This document shows, piece after piece, positions 1 to 7,251 of a stretch of DNA of 19,564 nt; the first letter of the stretch is position 1, and every line of letters begins with the position of its first letter. The stretch comes from Chloroflexota bacterium (GTDB taxonomy: Bacteria; Chloroflexota; Anaerolineae; CG2-30-64-16): assembly GCA_029555885.1 (NCBI GenBank), contig JAKPQT010000375.1:1-19564 (forward strand), given 5' to 3'. The translations under genes and the position numbers were made by a program. The notes below the pieces were generated by a model that did no database searches, was not told the DNA's origin, and saw nothing but the letters and a program-made list of their open reading frames with translations.

Positions 1-1092
1 CGCGACCAGCCGGAATTCACTGCGCAAGGGCTGATGGACCCCGCGCTGGACCTGTTCCGCGACACGCTGGGCGTCAGCTACAAGACGGCCGACGGCCAAC
101 TGCACCGCAACGCGGACGCGCCGGTCATCGCGGACCTCGACAGCCTGCCCTGGCCCGCGTATCACCTGTTCAAGATGGGCCGGTACACCAACCTCCAGCC
201 CGCGACGGACGCGATCGACGGCTCGCGCAGCTTCTCGATTATGACGAGCCGCGGCTGCCCGTACCGCTGCACCTTCTGCTCGCAGAGCATCATGCCGATC
301 AAGTGGCGCGCCCGCTCGCCGGAAAACGTCATCGAGGAATGGCGGCACCTGGTGCGCGACCTGGGCGCGCTGGAAATAGGCGTGCTGGACGATAGCGCTA
401 ACATCCGCCGCAACCGCCTGCACGAGCTGTCCGATGCGCTCATCGCCAACAAGCTCAACCATGTGCCGTGGATCTTCGTCAACGGCATCCGCGCCAACCT
501 GGCAGACTATGACCTGCTGCTCAAGCTCAAGCAGGCCGGGCTCAAGCGCACTGCATTCGGCGTCGAAACCGGCGACGAGCAGATGATCATCAAGATCGAC
601 AAGCACGTGGACCACGACACCATCCGCCAGGCGTTCAAGAACGCGAAGGCCGCGGGCCTTGAGACCATCGGTTTCTTCATCATCGGCCTCCCCGGCGACA
701 CGCGCGAGACCATGCAGAAGACCATCGACTTCGCTATCGAGCTCGACCCGATGATCGCCAACTTCAGTATGATGACGCCCTACCCGGGGACGATCGTCTA
801 CGAGCAGGTCAAGAAGAATGGCCGCTTCCTGATGCAGGACTGGGAGGACTACGTCTTCTTCGATGCCAAAGCGCGCTACGAGATGGGTGATCTCACCGCG
901 GAGCTGATGGAGGAGATGTACCGCAAGGCGTATCGGCAGTTCTACTGGCGGCCCAAATACATCGCACGGGCCATGCGTCGCAAGGACTTCTGGCTCAAGT
1001 TCGGGCGCAATCTGCGCATCGCCTATCGCACGGTGGTGCCGCGCAAGGAGAAGACGGAGCTGCGCCACGCCATGGAGTCTTCACTGCCGTAG
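1..1092 (+). CDS. B12-type radical SAM protein, N-terminus cut by window edge
   Basis: The reading frame is open from base 1, so the ATG at 34 is internal and the gene starts outside the window. The radical SAM cluster motif CxxxCxxC (CPYRCTFC) has its first Cys codon at 256-258 and is preceded by the linker LDSLPWPAYHLF, which in this family joins a B12-binding Rossmann domain to the radical SAM barrel. Later barrel landmarks are GVETGDEQ, GFFIIGLPGDT and TPYPGT. Aligned with the paralogue at 5224-6639, about 115 N-terminal residues are missing, which would hold most of the B12-binding domain. The C-terminus (WEDYVFFDAKAR, then a basic tail) also matches that paralogue. The expected chemistry is SAM-dependent radical methylation or rearrangement; the substrate is unknown. 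An inverted repeat follows the stop, and 160 bp separate it from the next radical SAM gene. Confidence 0.9.
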   Translation, partial: RDQPEFTAQGLMDPALDLFRDTLGVSYKTADGQLHRNADAPVIADLDSLPWPAYHLFKMGRYTNLQPATDAIDGSRSFSIMTSRGCPYRCTFCSQSIMPIKWRARSPENVIEEWRHLVRDLGALEIGVLDDSANIRRNRLHELSDALIANKLNHVPWIFVNGIRANLADYDLLLKLKQAGLKRTAFGVETGDEQMIIKIDKHVDHDTIRQAFKNAKAAGLETIGFFIIGLPGDTRETMQKTIDFAIELDPMIANFSMMTPYPGTIVYEQVKKNGRFLMQDWEDYVFFDAKARYEMGDLTAELMEEMYRKAYRQFYWRPKYIARAMRRKDFWLKFGRNLRIAYRTVVPRKEKTELRHAMESSLP

Positions 1093-1100
1093 GGGCGCGG

Positions 1101-1122
1101 CACAGCGCCGCGCGGCGCTGTG
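1101..1122 (+). terminator. Perfect GC-rich inverted repeat after first radical SAM gene
   Basis: Arms CACAGCGCCG (1101-1110) and CGGCGCTGTG (1113-1122) are exact reverse complements, starting 9 bp after the stop codon. No T-run follows, so it is not a textbook intrinsic terminator. It may end or attenuate transcription, or protect the 3' end of the mRNA. Confidence 0.45.
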
Positions 1123-1148
1123 ACATCTGGCATTATATACAAACGTTC

Positions 1149-1190
1149 ATGGCAAAGGCCGCCCTTTGCCATAACCCTTCACGATAGGGT
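1149..1190 (+). promoter_or_regulatory. Two tandem hairpins in the leader of the radical SAM gene at 1253
   Basis: Arms ATGGCAAAGG (1149-1158) and CCTTTGCCAT (1163-1172) are perfect complements around a 4-nt loop. They are followed at once by a smaller pair ACCCT (1174-1178) and AGGGT (1186-1190). Neither has a U-tract. A 12-codon ATG frame (1149-1187) starts inside the first arm but has no ribosome binding site. An AT-rich, -10-like TATATA lies just upstream at 1134-1139 without a clear -35. Read together these could form a structured 5' leader, but the folding is inferred only from complementarity. Confidence 0.35.
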
Positions 1191-1198
1191 GTTAGGCT

Positions 1199-1230
1199 GG
1201 TTGCTTGGCGACTGAAGTCGCGGCTCAACC
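1199..1230 (+). repeat. Short palindromic element before the radical SAM gene at 1253
   Basis: An inner palindrome GCGACT (1208-1213) / AGTCGC (1216-1221) sits inside outer arms GGTTG (1199-1203) and CAACC (1226-1230). The form resembles short intergenic palindromic repeats that are dispersed in many GC-rich bacterial genomes. Only one copy is visible here, so its repeat status is an inference. Confidence 0.3.
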
Positions 1231-1241
1231 AACACTCTCAC

Positions 1242-1246
1242 GGAGG
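1242..1246 (+). promoter_or_regulatory. Ribosome binding site GGAGG fixing the start at 1253
   Basis: GGAGG is followed by a 6-nt spacer and ATG at 1253, where the protein begins MRVALVGP, the usual start of a B12-binding Rossmann fold. The in-frame TTG at 1205 would add 16 residues encoded by the palindromic element and is rejected. Confidence 0.8.
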
Positions 1247-1252
1247 TCGTTC

Positions 1253-2731
1253 ATGCGCGTTGCTCTCGTAGGCCCGAAGTGGCACGAGATGGTCAATTCA
1301 TATCCCTCCCTCGGGCTGGCCTATCTGGCGGCCATGGCCGAGCAGGAAGGCCATACCGCCGCGGTCTTCGATATGGGCCTGCGCCCAAAGCGGCCCGTGG
1401 CCGATGAGGTCGAAGATATCGTGGCATGGCGGCCCGACGTGATTGCCTTCACCTCGATGACCACCTCATACCAGAGCGTGGAGGAATCGGTCGCGCTCCT
1501 GAAGGCGCGGCTGGGGGCGCAAGTACCGATCATCATCGGCGGGCCGCACGCCACCACCCTGCCCGAACTGACGCTGCAGAACCCACACATCGACTTTCTC
1601 GTGTACGGCGAGGGCGAATATGTCTTCCGCGACTGGCTGCGCCAGATCGAGCGGGGCGACACCGATTGGGCGGCGAACAAGGGCCTCTGGTACAAGGACG
1701 CTGACGGCCGGGTGGTGGATGGCGGCGAGCGCGAGCTGATCCCCGACCTGGACGAGCTGCCCTTCCCCGCGCGCCACCTGTTCGACTTGTCTGCGTACCC
1801 GCTGTACGCGCCGACCGGCGAGCAGATGGTGACGGTGTTGACGAGCCGCGGCTGCCCGTACAAGTGCTCCTTCTGCTTCAAGGGCATCGTGGGCCGCACC
1901 TACCGCCAGCGCAGCCCGGAGAATATCGTGGCTGAGCTGCGCCAGTTGATCGACCAGTACGGCGTCCGAAACTTCTACTTCATGGATGACCTCTTCACCA
2001 TCAACGTCAAGCGGCTGGAGGCCATCCTGGATTACTTCATCGAGCAGGACCTCGATGTGCGCTGGCGCTGCCTCGCGCGCGTGGACCGGGTCACGCCGGA
2101 GCTGCTGCGCAAGATGTATCGGGCGGGCTGCCGCCAGATTCACTTCGGCATCGAATCAGGCAATCCGGAGATCCTGAAGAAGACGGCCAAGCACATCAAC
2201 CTGGACCAGGTACGCCAGGCCATCGAGTGGACCGAGGACGCGGGCATCATGAGCAAGGGCTATTTCATCCTCGGCCTGCCCGGCGATAACGAACAGACCA
2301 TGCAGGAGACCATCGAGTTCGCGGCCAGCCTGCGGCTGAGCGAGGCCATGTTCTCGATTGCGACGCCGATGCCCGGCACGGAGTTGTGGGAAGAGCTGAT
2401 CCACAAGAACCCGGACACCGTGTATAATACGGACTTTACCAAGAGCTATTACTACAACTCGTACACCAGCGAGATTGCGCCGTTCATGAACGTCTCGGAC
2501 GTGAGCGACGACAAGTTGAGCAAGATGGCGATTCAGGCGCGGCGGCGCTTCCTCGAAAGCAAAGAGAAGCGCAAGTACCTGCGCTACTTCGGCCCCATGT
2601 GGGGCGAACGGCTGTATCGGGTGTCCCAGGTCGGTCCCATTCGCAAAGTGGGCCGCAAGGTGCTGAACCTGGGCCTGTTTCCGCGCTTCCGCAGCTACCA
2701 GCCCAAACAAGAGCGCGCCGCGTGGGAATGA
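1253..2731 (+). CDS. B12-binding domain radical SAM protein
   Basis: This 492-residue protein has the two-domain layout of cobalamin-dependent radical SAM enzymes. Residues 1 to about 150 form a B12-binding Rossmann fold (start MRVALVGP; IIIGGPHATTLP near 93-104; VYGEGEY near 118-123). There is no DxHxxG motif, so cobalamin would be bound without a histidine ligand from the protein, as in BchE-like enzymes. The linker LDELPFPARHLF leads into the radical SAM barrel with cluster cysteines C201, C205 and C208 (CPYKCSFC). Barrel landmarks include FYFMDDLF, GIESGNPE and GYFILGLPGD. The C-terminus is basic. Such enzymes act in the cytoplasm on unactivated carbons (methylation, ring formation, oxidation); the substrate here cannot be read from sequence. 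It lies 22 bp upstream of the next radical SAM gene and is probably co-transcribed with it. Confidence 0.93.
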   Translation: MRVALVGPKWHEMVNSYPSLGLAYLAAMAEQEGHTAAVFDMGLRPKRPVADEVEDIVAWRPDVIAFTSMTTSYQSVEESVALLKARLGAQVPIIIGGPHATTLPELTLQNPHIDFLVYGEGEYVFRDWLRQIERGDTDWAANKGLWYKDADGRVVDGGERELIPDLDELPFPARHLFDLSAYPLYAPTGEQMVTVLTSRGCPYKCSFCFKGIVGRTYRQRSPENIVAELRQLIDQYGVRNFYFMDDLFTINVKRLEAILDYFIEQDLDVRWRCLARVDRVTPELLRKMYRAGCRQIHFGIESGNPEILKKTAKHINLDQVRQAIEWTEDAGIMSKGYFILGLPGDNEQTMQETIEFAASLRLSEAMFSIATPMPGTELWEELIHKNPDTVYNTDFTKSYYYNSYTSEIAPFMNVSDVSDDKLSKMAIQARRRFLESKEKRKYLRYFGPMWGERLYRVSQVGPIRKVGRKVLNLGLFPRFRSYQPKQERAAWE

Positions 2732-2753
2732 ACGACAAACAATTAGGAACACG

Positions 2754-3839
2754 ATGAGCAAAACCACTGTATCTGACAACGGCCACGGTGCCGGCGCGGA
2801 GCGCACCTTCCTAGAAAAGGTCGAGCTGGCGACGCGCTGGCGGCGCAACGAGATGCTCCGCCCGGCCAAATGGATCGCGTACGAGACGGGGCAGACGAAA
2901 TTCGTCCCCCCACCGGACCGGCTGTACATCGAATCCACAAACATCTGCAACCTGAGCTGCATCATGTGTCCCACAGGGCGCAAGGAACAGGTGCGCAAGA
3001 AGGGCTACATGGACTTCGAGCTGTTCAAGTCCATCGTGGACGAGATGGCGCCCTGGGTGCAGGCGACCACCCTGCATATCTGGGGCGAGCCGCTGCTCCA
3101 CCCGCGGCTGTTCGACATGATCGCCTACTGTGACCGCAAGGGCCTGCGCAGCGAAATCAGCACCAACGCAACGCTCCTGACCGAGGAACGCAGCCGGCGC
3201 ATCCTCGATGCGGGGCTGGGCGCCATTTACCTGTGCCTGGACGGCATGCGGCCGGAAACCTACGAGCAGATTCGCGTCAACGCGGATTACGAAAAGACCA
3301 ACGGCCACATCCGTCGCTTCCTGGAACTCAAACAGGCCGGTGGTTATCGCCAGCCGTTCGTCAACCTCCAGATCATCGAGATGGAGCGCACAGTCGGGGA
3401 AGTGGATGAGTTCGTCCAGACGTGGACCCTGCCCGGTGTAGACCGCATTAACGTGAAACCGTTCGACTCATGGGCGGGCCAGGTGACGGACATCAATGGG
3501 CTGGCCGCAGAAGCGCCGCAGGTTCCGCAACAGCGCTACGCATGTCCCAACCTCTGGTATCACACGCACGTCTATTGGGATGGGCGCATCGCCATGTGCG
3601 ACCGCGACTTCAACCTGGCGTATGACCTGGGGAACGTGCGCAGCGCGGACGGCGTCGTGCGCGTGCTGGAGAATTGGAACGGGCCGAAGATGCAGGAACT
3701 GCGCCGGCTGCACCTGCGCAACGACCTCGCGCACGTCTCGCCGTGCAATACCTGTACGGAGTGGGCCTGGTGGAAGCCCAGCCCGTTCCGCTCGCACGGC
3801 AACTACAATGCAACAAAGCTCCAGGGCGACAAAGAATAA
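2754..3839 (+). CDS. Radical SAM/SPASM-like protein with four auxiliary cysteines
   Basis: The protein is 361 residues. It opens with a hydrophilic 50-residue leader, then a radical SAM core with cluster motif CNLSCIMC (C65, C69, C72), an HIWGEPLLHP segment (the GGEP-like SAM-binding loop, here GEP) and EISTNATLL. The C-terminal part carries C264, C282 and a closing CNTC pair (C331, C334) around the WDGRIAMCD motif. This is a SPASM/twitch-type auxiliary cluster domain, but with only four cysteines, enough for one extra [4Fe-4S] rather than two. Relatives modify peptides, sugars or aminoglycosides; no precursor peptide gene is visible nearby. There is no B12 domain, unlike its neighbours. An AGGAA ribosome binding site precedes the ATG. 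It is 22 bp after the previous gene and 6 bp before the next, so it is likely one operon. Confidence 0.9.
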   Translation: MSKTTVSDNGHGAGAERTFLEKVELATRWRRNEMLRPAKWIAYETGQTKFVPPPDRLYIESTNICNLSCIMCPTGRKEQVRKKGYMDFELFKSIVDEMAPWVQATTLHIWGEPLLHPRLFDMIAYCDRKGLRSEISTNATLLTEERSRRILDAGLGAIYLCLDGMRPETYEQIRVNADYEKTNGHIRRFLELKQAGGYRQPFVNLQIIEMERTVGEVDEFVQTWTLPGVDRINVKPFDSWAGQVTDINGLAAEAPQVPQQRYACPNLWYHTHVYWDGRIAMCDRDFNLAYDLGNVRSADGVVRVLENWNGPKMQELRRLHLRNDLAHVSPCNTCTEWAWWKPSPFRSHGNYNATKLQGDKE

Positions 3840-3845
3840 CGCATC

Positions 3846-5207
3846 ATGGCAATACGCAAAATCATCCTGATCCAGCCGCGCCGCGATGGGCGCTTCTTCG
3901 GTCGCGGCACCAGCGAGCCGTACACCCTCATGCGCCTGGCCTCGCTCGTCCCACTGGACATTCCGGTGGAAATTTGGGACGAGGACCTGCGCGAGCTGCC
4001 GATTCACACGCTCGGCCCGCAGGACCTGGTGGGCATCAGCGCCAAGACGCTGCTGATCGACCGTGCCAAGATGCTCACGAAGCGCATCCAGCGCCAGGGC
4101 GCGACCGTTGTCATCGGCGGGACGCACGTCACGCTTGTGCCCGACGAGGTGGAGCCGTGGGCCGATGCCATCGCAGTGGGCGAAGGCTATCGCACCTGGC
4201 CGCAGATTATCCGCGACTTCGACCGCGGCACGCTGCAGAAGCGGTACGTGGATGAGGAGTGGGCCCCGCTGGACGCGCGCGTCGCCACCCTGCAGGATCG
4301 GGTGCTGCGCCAGGTGGATGAGCACCGCAACTACTGGACGCCCTACCTCGAAATCACCCGCGGCTGCCCGCGCAACTGCACTTTCTGTACAGCCATCCGG
4401 GTGTCCGGGCGCAAGATGCGCCTGCGGCCGGTGGATGAGGTGGTGGACGAGATCGAGCGGCGCCGGCTCAAACGCTTCTTCCTGACGGATGACAACTTCG
4501 GGCTGAACTTCCGGCTCTATCCCGATTACATGGAGGAGCTGTTGCGCGCGCTGGCCAAGCTGCCGCTCCACGGCTGGACGTGCCAGGCCGAGCAGATGGT
4601 GGCCGACTTCCCGGACCTGCTGGACCTGGCCCGCGAGGCGCACCTGGACAAGTTCTTCATCGGCTTCGAGTCGGTCAACCCCGCCAACCGCAAAGAGTTG
4701 GGCGGCAAAGCCCGCGGCGAGATTGCCCGCTACGATGAAGTGACTCGCATCGTCCACCAGCATGGCATCGGGGTGGTCGGCCTGTTCGTATATGGCTTCG
4801 ACCACGACACCTTCGAGACCTTCCGCACGGCGCGCGACTTCATCCGCTCCAGCGAGCTGGACAGCGTCAGCGCGACCATCCTGACGCCGTATCCGGGCAC
4901 GGTGCAGCGGCAGGAACTCGAGGCCGCCGGGCGCATCCTGCCGCACCCGTCGCCCGATGGCGAAGGCCTCTCATGGGCCAAGTATGACACCAACCATGTG
5001 ACGTTCGTGCCAGGGAGCATGACGGTCGAGGAGTTGGCGGAGGCCTATGATTGGCTGTGCAAGGAACTGTATCACCCGCGGCAGATGGCCGTGCGGGGGT
5101 TCCGCGCCTTGCGGCGCCACGCGTGGCCGCGCGCAGCCGGGCGTCTCGTATCCAGCTTCAGCACGGACATCGGTTATCGCCGGGAATTCGAACACCGGTA
5201 TTGGTAG
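3846..5207 (+). CDS. B12-binding domain radical SAM protein, divergent member
   Basis: The protein is 453 residues. The N-terminal 150 residues resemble a B12-binding Rossmann domain (start AIRKIILIQPRR; VVIGGTHVTLVPDE near 88-101; AVGEGY near 110-115). The radical SAM cluster cysteines are C174, C178 and C181 (CPRNCTFC). FFLTDDNFGLN, FFIGFESVNP and VVGLFVYGFD mark later barrel strands. It lacks the LDxLPxPA linker of the other members and its cluster motif starts about 27 residues earlier, so it belongs to a different subfamily. The start is only 6 bp after the preceding stop and has just a weak purine-rich site, which points to translational coupling. The reaction is likely a radical methylation or rearrangement on an unknown substrate. 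Confidence 0.92.
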   Translation: MAIRKIILIQPRRDGRFFGRGTSEPYTLMRLASLVPLDIPVEIWDEDLRELPIHTLGPQDLVGISAKTLLIDRAKMLTKRIQRQGATVVIGGTHVTLVPDEVEPWADAIAVGEGYRTWPQIIRDFDRGTLQKRYVDEEWAPLDARVATLQDRVLRQVDEHRNYWTPYLEITRGCPRNCTFCTAIRVSGRKMRLRPVDEVVDEIERRRLKRFFLTDDNFGLNFRLYPDYMEELLRALAKLPLHGWTCQAEQMVADFPDLLDLAREAHLDKFFIGFESVNPANRKELGGKARGEIARYDEVTRIVHQHGIGVVGLFVYGFDHDTFETFRTARDFIRSSELDSVSATILTPYPGTVQRQELEAAGRILPHPSPDGEGLSWAKYDTNHVTFVPGSMTVEELAEAYDWLCKELYHPRQMAVRGFRALRRHAWPRAAGRLVSSFSTDIGYRREFEHRYW

Positions 5208-5223
5208 TTAGCAAGAGGTTAGC

Positions 5224-6639
5224 ATGCGCGTTTTACTCGCCAGTCCTGAATCAGAGGTCTGGACTTCACGGAAGCACATCCCCCTGGGCCTGGGCTATCT
5301 CGCCGCAGTGTTGCGCGAGGCGGGCCACCATGTGGGACTTTATGACGCGGCCATCGAAGATGAGCCGCTGGAGACTGTCGTCCGCCGCGGCGGCTACGAG
5401 ATGCTGGGCATCAGCGCGGTCACGCCCCTCATCGTGGACGCCTGGAACATGGCGAAGGAGGGCAAGCGCCTGGGCCTCATCACCGTGCTCGGCGGCCCCC
5501 ATCTGACCTTGATGCCGGAGGAGTCCATCAGCGAGGCGCACCCGGAGGTCGACTACGTCATCAAGGGCGAGGCGGAGGAGTCCATCCTGGAGCTGGTGGA
5601 CGCGCTGGAAGGCCGCCGGGCGATGGAGACGGTCCACGGCCTGTACTGGCGCGACGGCGGCGAGATAGTTGTCAATCCTGCGGCCCGGCTGGTGCCGAAC
5701 CTGGATGACATCCCCTACCCCGCGCACGACCTGTACAAGATCACGCGCTACACCAATCTCCAGCCGCTCACCGACGGGCTGGACAAGCACGCGCGCGCCT
5801 ACACGATTATGACGAGCCGGGGCTGCCCGTACAAGTGCACCTACTGCTCGAAGCCGATCACCGGCGACACCTGGCGGCCGCGTTCGGTGGAGAACGTCAT
5901 CGGCGAGTGGCGCTGGCTCGTGCGCGACCTCAAGGCGACGGAAATCGGCCTGACCGACGACATCTGGAACCTGAAGCTCGACCGGGCGAAGGAACTGTGC
6001 CGCCGGATCATTGCAGAGGGGCTGAACACCGTGCCCTGGGTGACGGTCCACGGCATGAAGGTCAACCATGCGGACGCGGAGCTGTTCCAACTGATGAAGC
6101 AGGCCGGCTGCAAGCGCGTGGGCTTCGGCGTGGAGAGCGGCGACCCGCAGATTCTCCGCAACGTCATCAAGAAGAGCCAGTCGCTCGACATGGTGCGCAA
6201 CGCGTTCAAGTGGTCGAAGGAGGCCGGGCTGCAAACGATGGGCTTCTTCATCTTCGGGATGCCGCAGGAGACCGCAGAGACCATGGAAAAGACGATCCAG
6301 TTTGCGCTGGAGCTGGACCCCGACCTGGCGAACTTCATGCTGGCGACGCCCTACCCGGGCACGGAGATGTACGATGTCATCGAGAAGTATGGCAACATCT
6401 TCGCGCACGAGTGGGAGGACTACGCCATCCACTCCGACAAGGCGCGCTTCACAATGCCCGGCTACGATCCGGACATGGTGGTGCGGAAGTGGAAGGAAGC
6501 CTATCGCCGGTTCTACCTCTACCGCCCGAAGCGGGTGTGGCAGAAGGTGTCGAAGAAGAGCTTCTGGACAGAGCTGCCGAGCACGCTGGCGAACGCGAAG
6601 CGGTTCTTCGTGCCCGATAAGGGGCCGGTGAAGGCATAG
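5224..6639 (+). CDS. B12-binding domain radical SAM protein, paralogue of the first gene
   Basis: The protein is 471 residues. The B12-binding domain covers residues 1 to about 140 ([35 protein letters not shown] near 88-100; IKGEAEES). The linker [22 protein letters not shown] precedes the radical SAM cluster C201, C205, C208 (CPYKCTYC). [21 protein letters not shown] and TPYPGT follow. The segment from the linker to the end aligns almost without gaps to the partial gene at the left edge (shared YTNLQP, the WEDY stretch and the KxFW tail), so these two are paralogues bracketing the cluster. An AAGAGG ribosome binding site (5213-5218) is 5 nt before the ATG. It is the last gene of the radical SAM run and is followed by an intrinsic terminator. 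The substrate is unknown. Confidence 0.93.
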   Translation: MRVLLASPESEVWTSRKHIPLGLGYLAAVLREAGHHVGLYDAAIEDEPLETVVRRGGYEMLGISAVTPLIVDAWNMAKEGKRLGLITVLGGPHLTLMPEESISEAHPEVDYVIKGEAEESILELVDALEGRRAMETVHGLYWRDGGEIVVNPAARLVPNLDDIPYPAHDLYKITRYTNLQPLTDGLDKHARAYTIMTSRGCPYKCTYCSKPITGDTWRPRSVENVIGEWRWLVRDLKATEIGLTDDIWNLKLDRAKELCRRIIAEGLNTVPWVTVHGMKVNHADAELFQLMKQAGCKRVGFGVESGDPQILRNVIKKSQSLDMVRNAFKWSKEAGLQTMGFFIFGMPQETAETMEKTIQFALELDPDLANFMLATPYPGTEMYDVIEKYGNIFAHEWEDYAIHSDKARFTMPGYDPDMVVRKWKEAYRRFYLYRPKRVWQKVSKKSFWTELPSTLANAKRFFVPDKGPVKA

Positions 6640-6651
6640 GTAAACAAATCG

Positions 6652-6686
6652 AACGCCCCGGTCGGTATGGCCGGGGCGTTTTTATT
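6652..6686 (+). terminator. Intrinsic terminator of the radical SAM operon
   Basis: A perfect 10-bp stem, AACGCCCCGG (6652-6661) and CCGGGGCGTT (6671-6680), encloses a 9-nt loop and runs into TTTTTATT (6679-6686). It lies 12 bp after the last radical SAM stop. hicB on the other strand ends 27 bp beyond it, so the stem may also help end hicAB transcription, although the T-run on that side is poor. Confidence 0.88.
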
Positions 6687-6712
6687 GGCAAATCAGGAGC
6701 TTGTCAGATTGC

Positions 6713-6928
6713 TCACCCGGATACGGCAACATACTCGGCAAACGAATGGGATTCCGGAATTGCGAGGTTATCTTCCTGCAACCCGCGCACATGCATCTCG
6801 ATCGCTCCATGCATGTTTTGAGCCACCTCATCGCGCGTCTTGCCGGTGGCCACACAGCCTGGCAGATCAGGTGAATACGCCGAGTAATTTCCGTTTGCTT
6901 TTTCGATGACAACTAGAAACCTATACAT
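6713..6928 (-). CDS. hicB: HicB-family antitoxin
   Basis: This 71-residue protein matches the short HicB antitoxin fold, a degenerate RNase H-like domain. The N-terminus MYRFLVVIEKANGNYSAYSPDLPGC contains the typical pattern of a beta strand, then YSAYSPDLPGCVATG, followed by an amphipathic helix with EVAQNMHGAIEMH. The C-terminal tail is short and has no clear ribbon-helix-helix or helix-turn-helix domain, so DNA binding may rest on a minimal tail or on oligomerisation. It overlaps the 3' end of hicA by 8 bp and lies downstream of it, the usual toxin-first hicAB order. Its role is to bind and neutralise the HicA mRNA interferase and probably to repress the pair. Composition is less GC-rich than the radical SAM genes, consistent with an accessory module. 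Confidence 0.9.
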   Translation of the reverse strand: MYRFLVVIEKANGNYSAYSPDLPGCVATGKTRDEVAQNMHGAIEMHVRGLQEDNLAIPESHSFAEYVAVSG

Positions 6929-7139
6929 CTTCAGTATCCTTTCCCGAGCTTGAATGCCGCAACTGGGCCTGCTTCAAAACGCTGTTGAGCGTACCAGGCG
7001 CCAGGTCATCGCCAGGATGACCGGCAATTGTCACACGCCCCGGCTTACCAGGATGCTTGTACTGGCGATGGCTACCCTTTGTCCTTATGAGATACCAGCC
7101 ATCGGCTTCGATCAATTTGATTACATCCCGAATCTTCAT
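6921..7139 (-). CDS. hicA: HicA-family toxin (mRNA interferase)
   Basis: This 72-residue protein has the double-stranded RNA-binding-like fold of HicA. It starts MKIRDVIKLIEADGW, then RTKGSHRQYKHP with the catalytic histidine at position 24, as in canonical HicA toxins, then RVTIAGHPGDDLAPGTLNSVLKQA. The toxin would cleave mRNA in the cytoplasm when free of HicB. The length is normal and all key residues are present, so it looks intact. It is the first gene of the pair, preceded on its own strand by a good promoter (7166-7194), and its end overlaps hicB. The pair lies between the radical SAM operon terminator and a divergently transcribed hydrolase. Confidence 0.93.
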   Translation of the reverse strand: MKIRDVIKLIEADGWYLIRTKGSHRQYKHPGKPGRVTIAGHPGDDLAPGTLNSVLKQAQLRHSSSGKDTEDV

Positions 7140-7165
7140 TAGGGCGGCATTGTCCTTTCCGCTCT

Positions 7166-7194
7166 AATATATCGTCTTTGTCTTAAGGAGTCAA
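7166..7194 (-). promoter_or_regulatory. Predicted sigma70-type promoter of hicAB
   Basis: Read on the minus strand, TTGACT (7194-7189) and TATATT (7171-7166) are separated by 17 bp, close to consensus. Transcription would begin near 7159, about 20 nt before the hicA start. HicAB complexes usually repress their own promoter, so an operator is expected here, but I see no strong inverted repeat. Confidence 0.65.
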
Positions 7195-7217
7195 GCGAAA
7201 TCGCGACTCTATCACTC

Positions 7218-7245
7218 TTGCACGACATAGGATATCCAGTAGAAT
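7218..7245 (+). promoter_or_regulatory. Possible promoter of the alpha/beta hydrolase gene
   Basis: TTGCAC (7218-7223) and TAGAAT (7240-7245) are separated by 16 bp. The predicted start of transcription falls at or next to the ATG at 7252, and no Shine-Dalgarno sequence is visible in front of it. The mRNA could therefore be leaderless. Confidence 0.4.
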
Positions 7246-7251
7246 GCATCC

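Noticed and set aside
1149..1187. 12-codon leader peptide frame (ATG inside a hairpin), and an 8-codon GTG frame at 1189-1215
   Set aside because: Neither has a ribosome binding site or a recognisable pattern such as repeated amino acids; length alone is not evidence.
1205..1252. TTG start extending the radical SAM protein by 16 residues
   Set aside because: The extension is encoded by a palindromic element and a GGAGG site directly precedes the ATG at 1253.
1093..1252. Cobalamin riboswitch upstream of the B12-enzyme genes
   Set aside because: The hairpins are simple and the conserved B12-box and multi-branched core are not seen.
3468..4946. Long minus-strand frame of 492 codons opposite the radical SAM genes
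   Set aside because: It is a shadow of the GC-rich genes on the plus strand, with no family motif and a composition typical of an antisense frame.
5266..6432. Long minus-strand frame of 388 codons
   Set aside because: It lies opposite a clear radical SAM gene, is rich in Arg, His, Leu and Val without domains, and has no supporting start context.
6667..6909. Plus-strand frame opposite hicB
   Set aside because: It starts inside the terminator and overlaps a well-supported HicB antitoxin.
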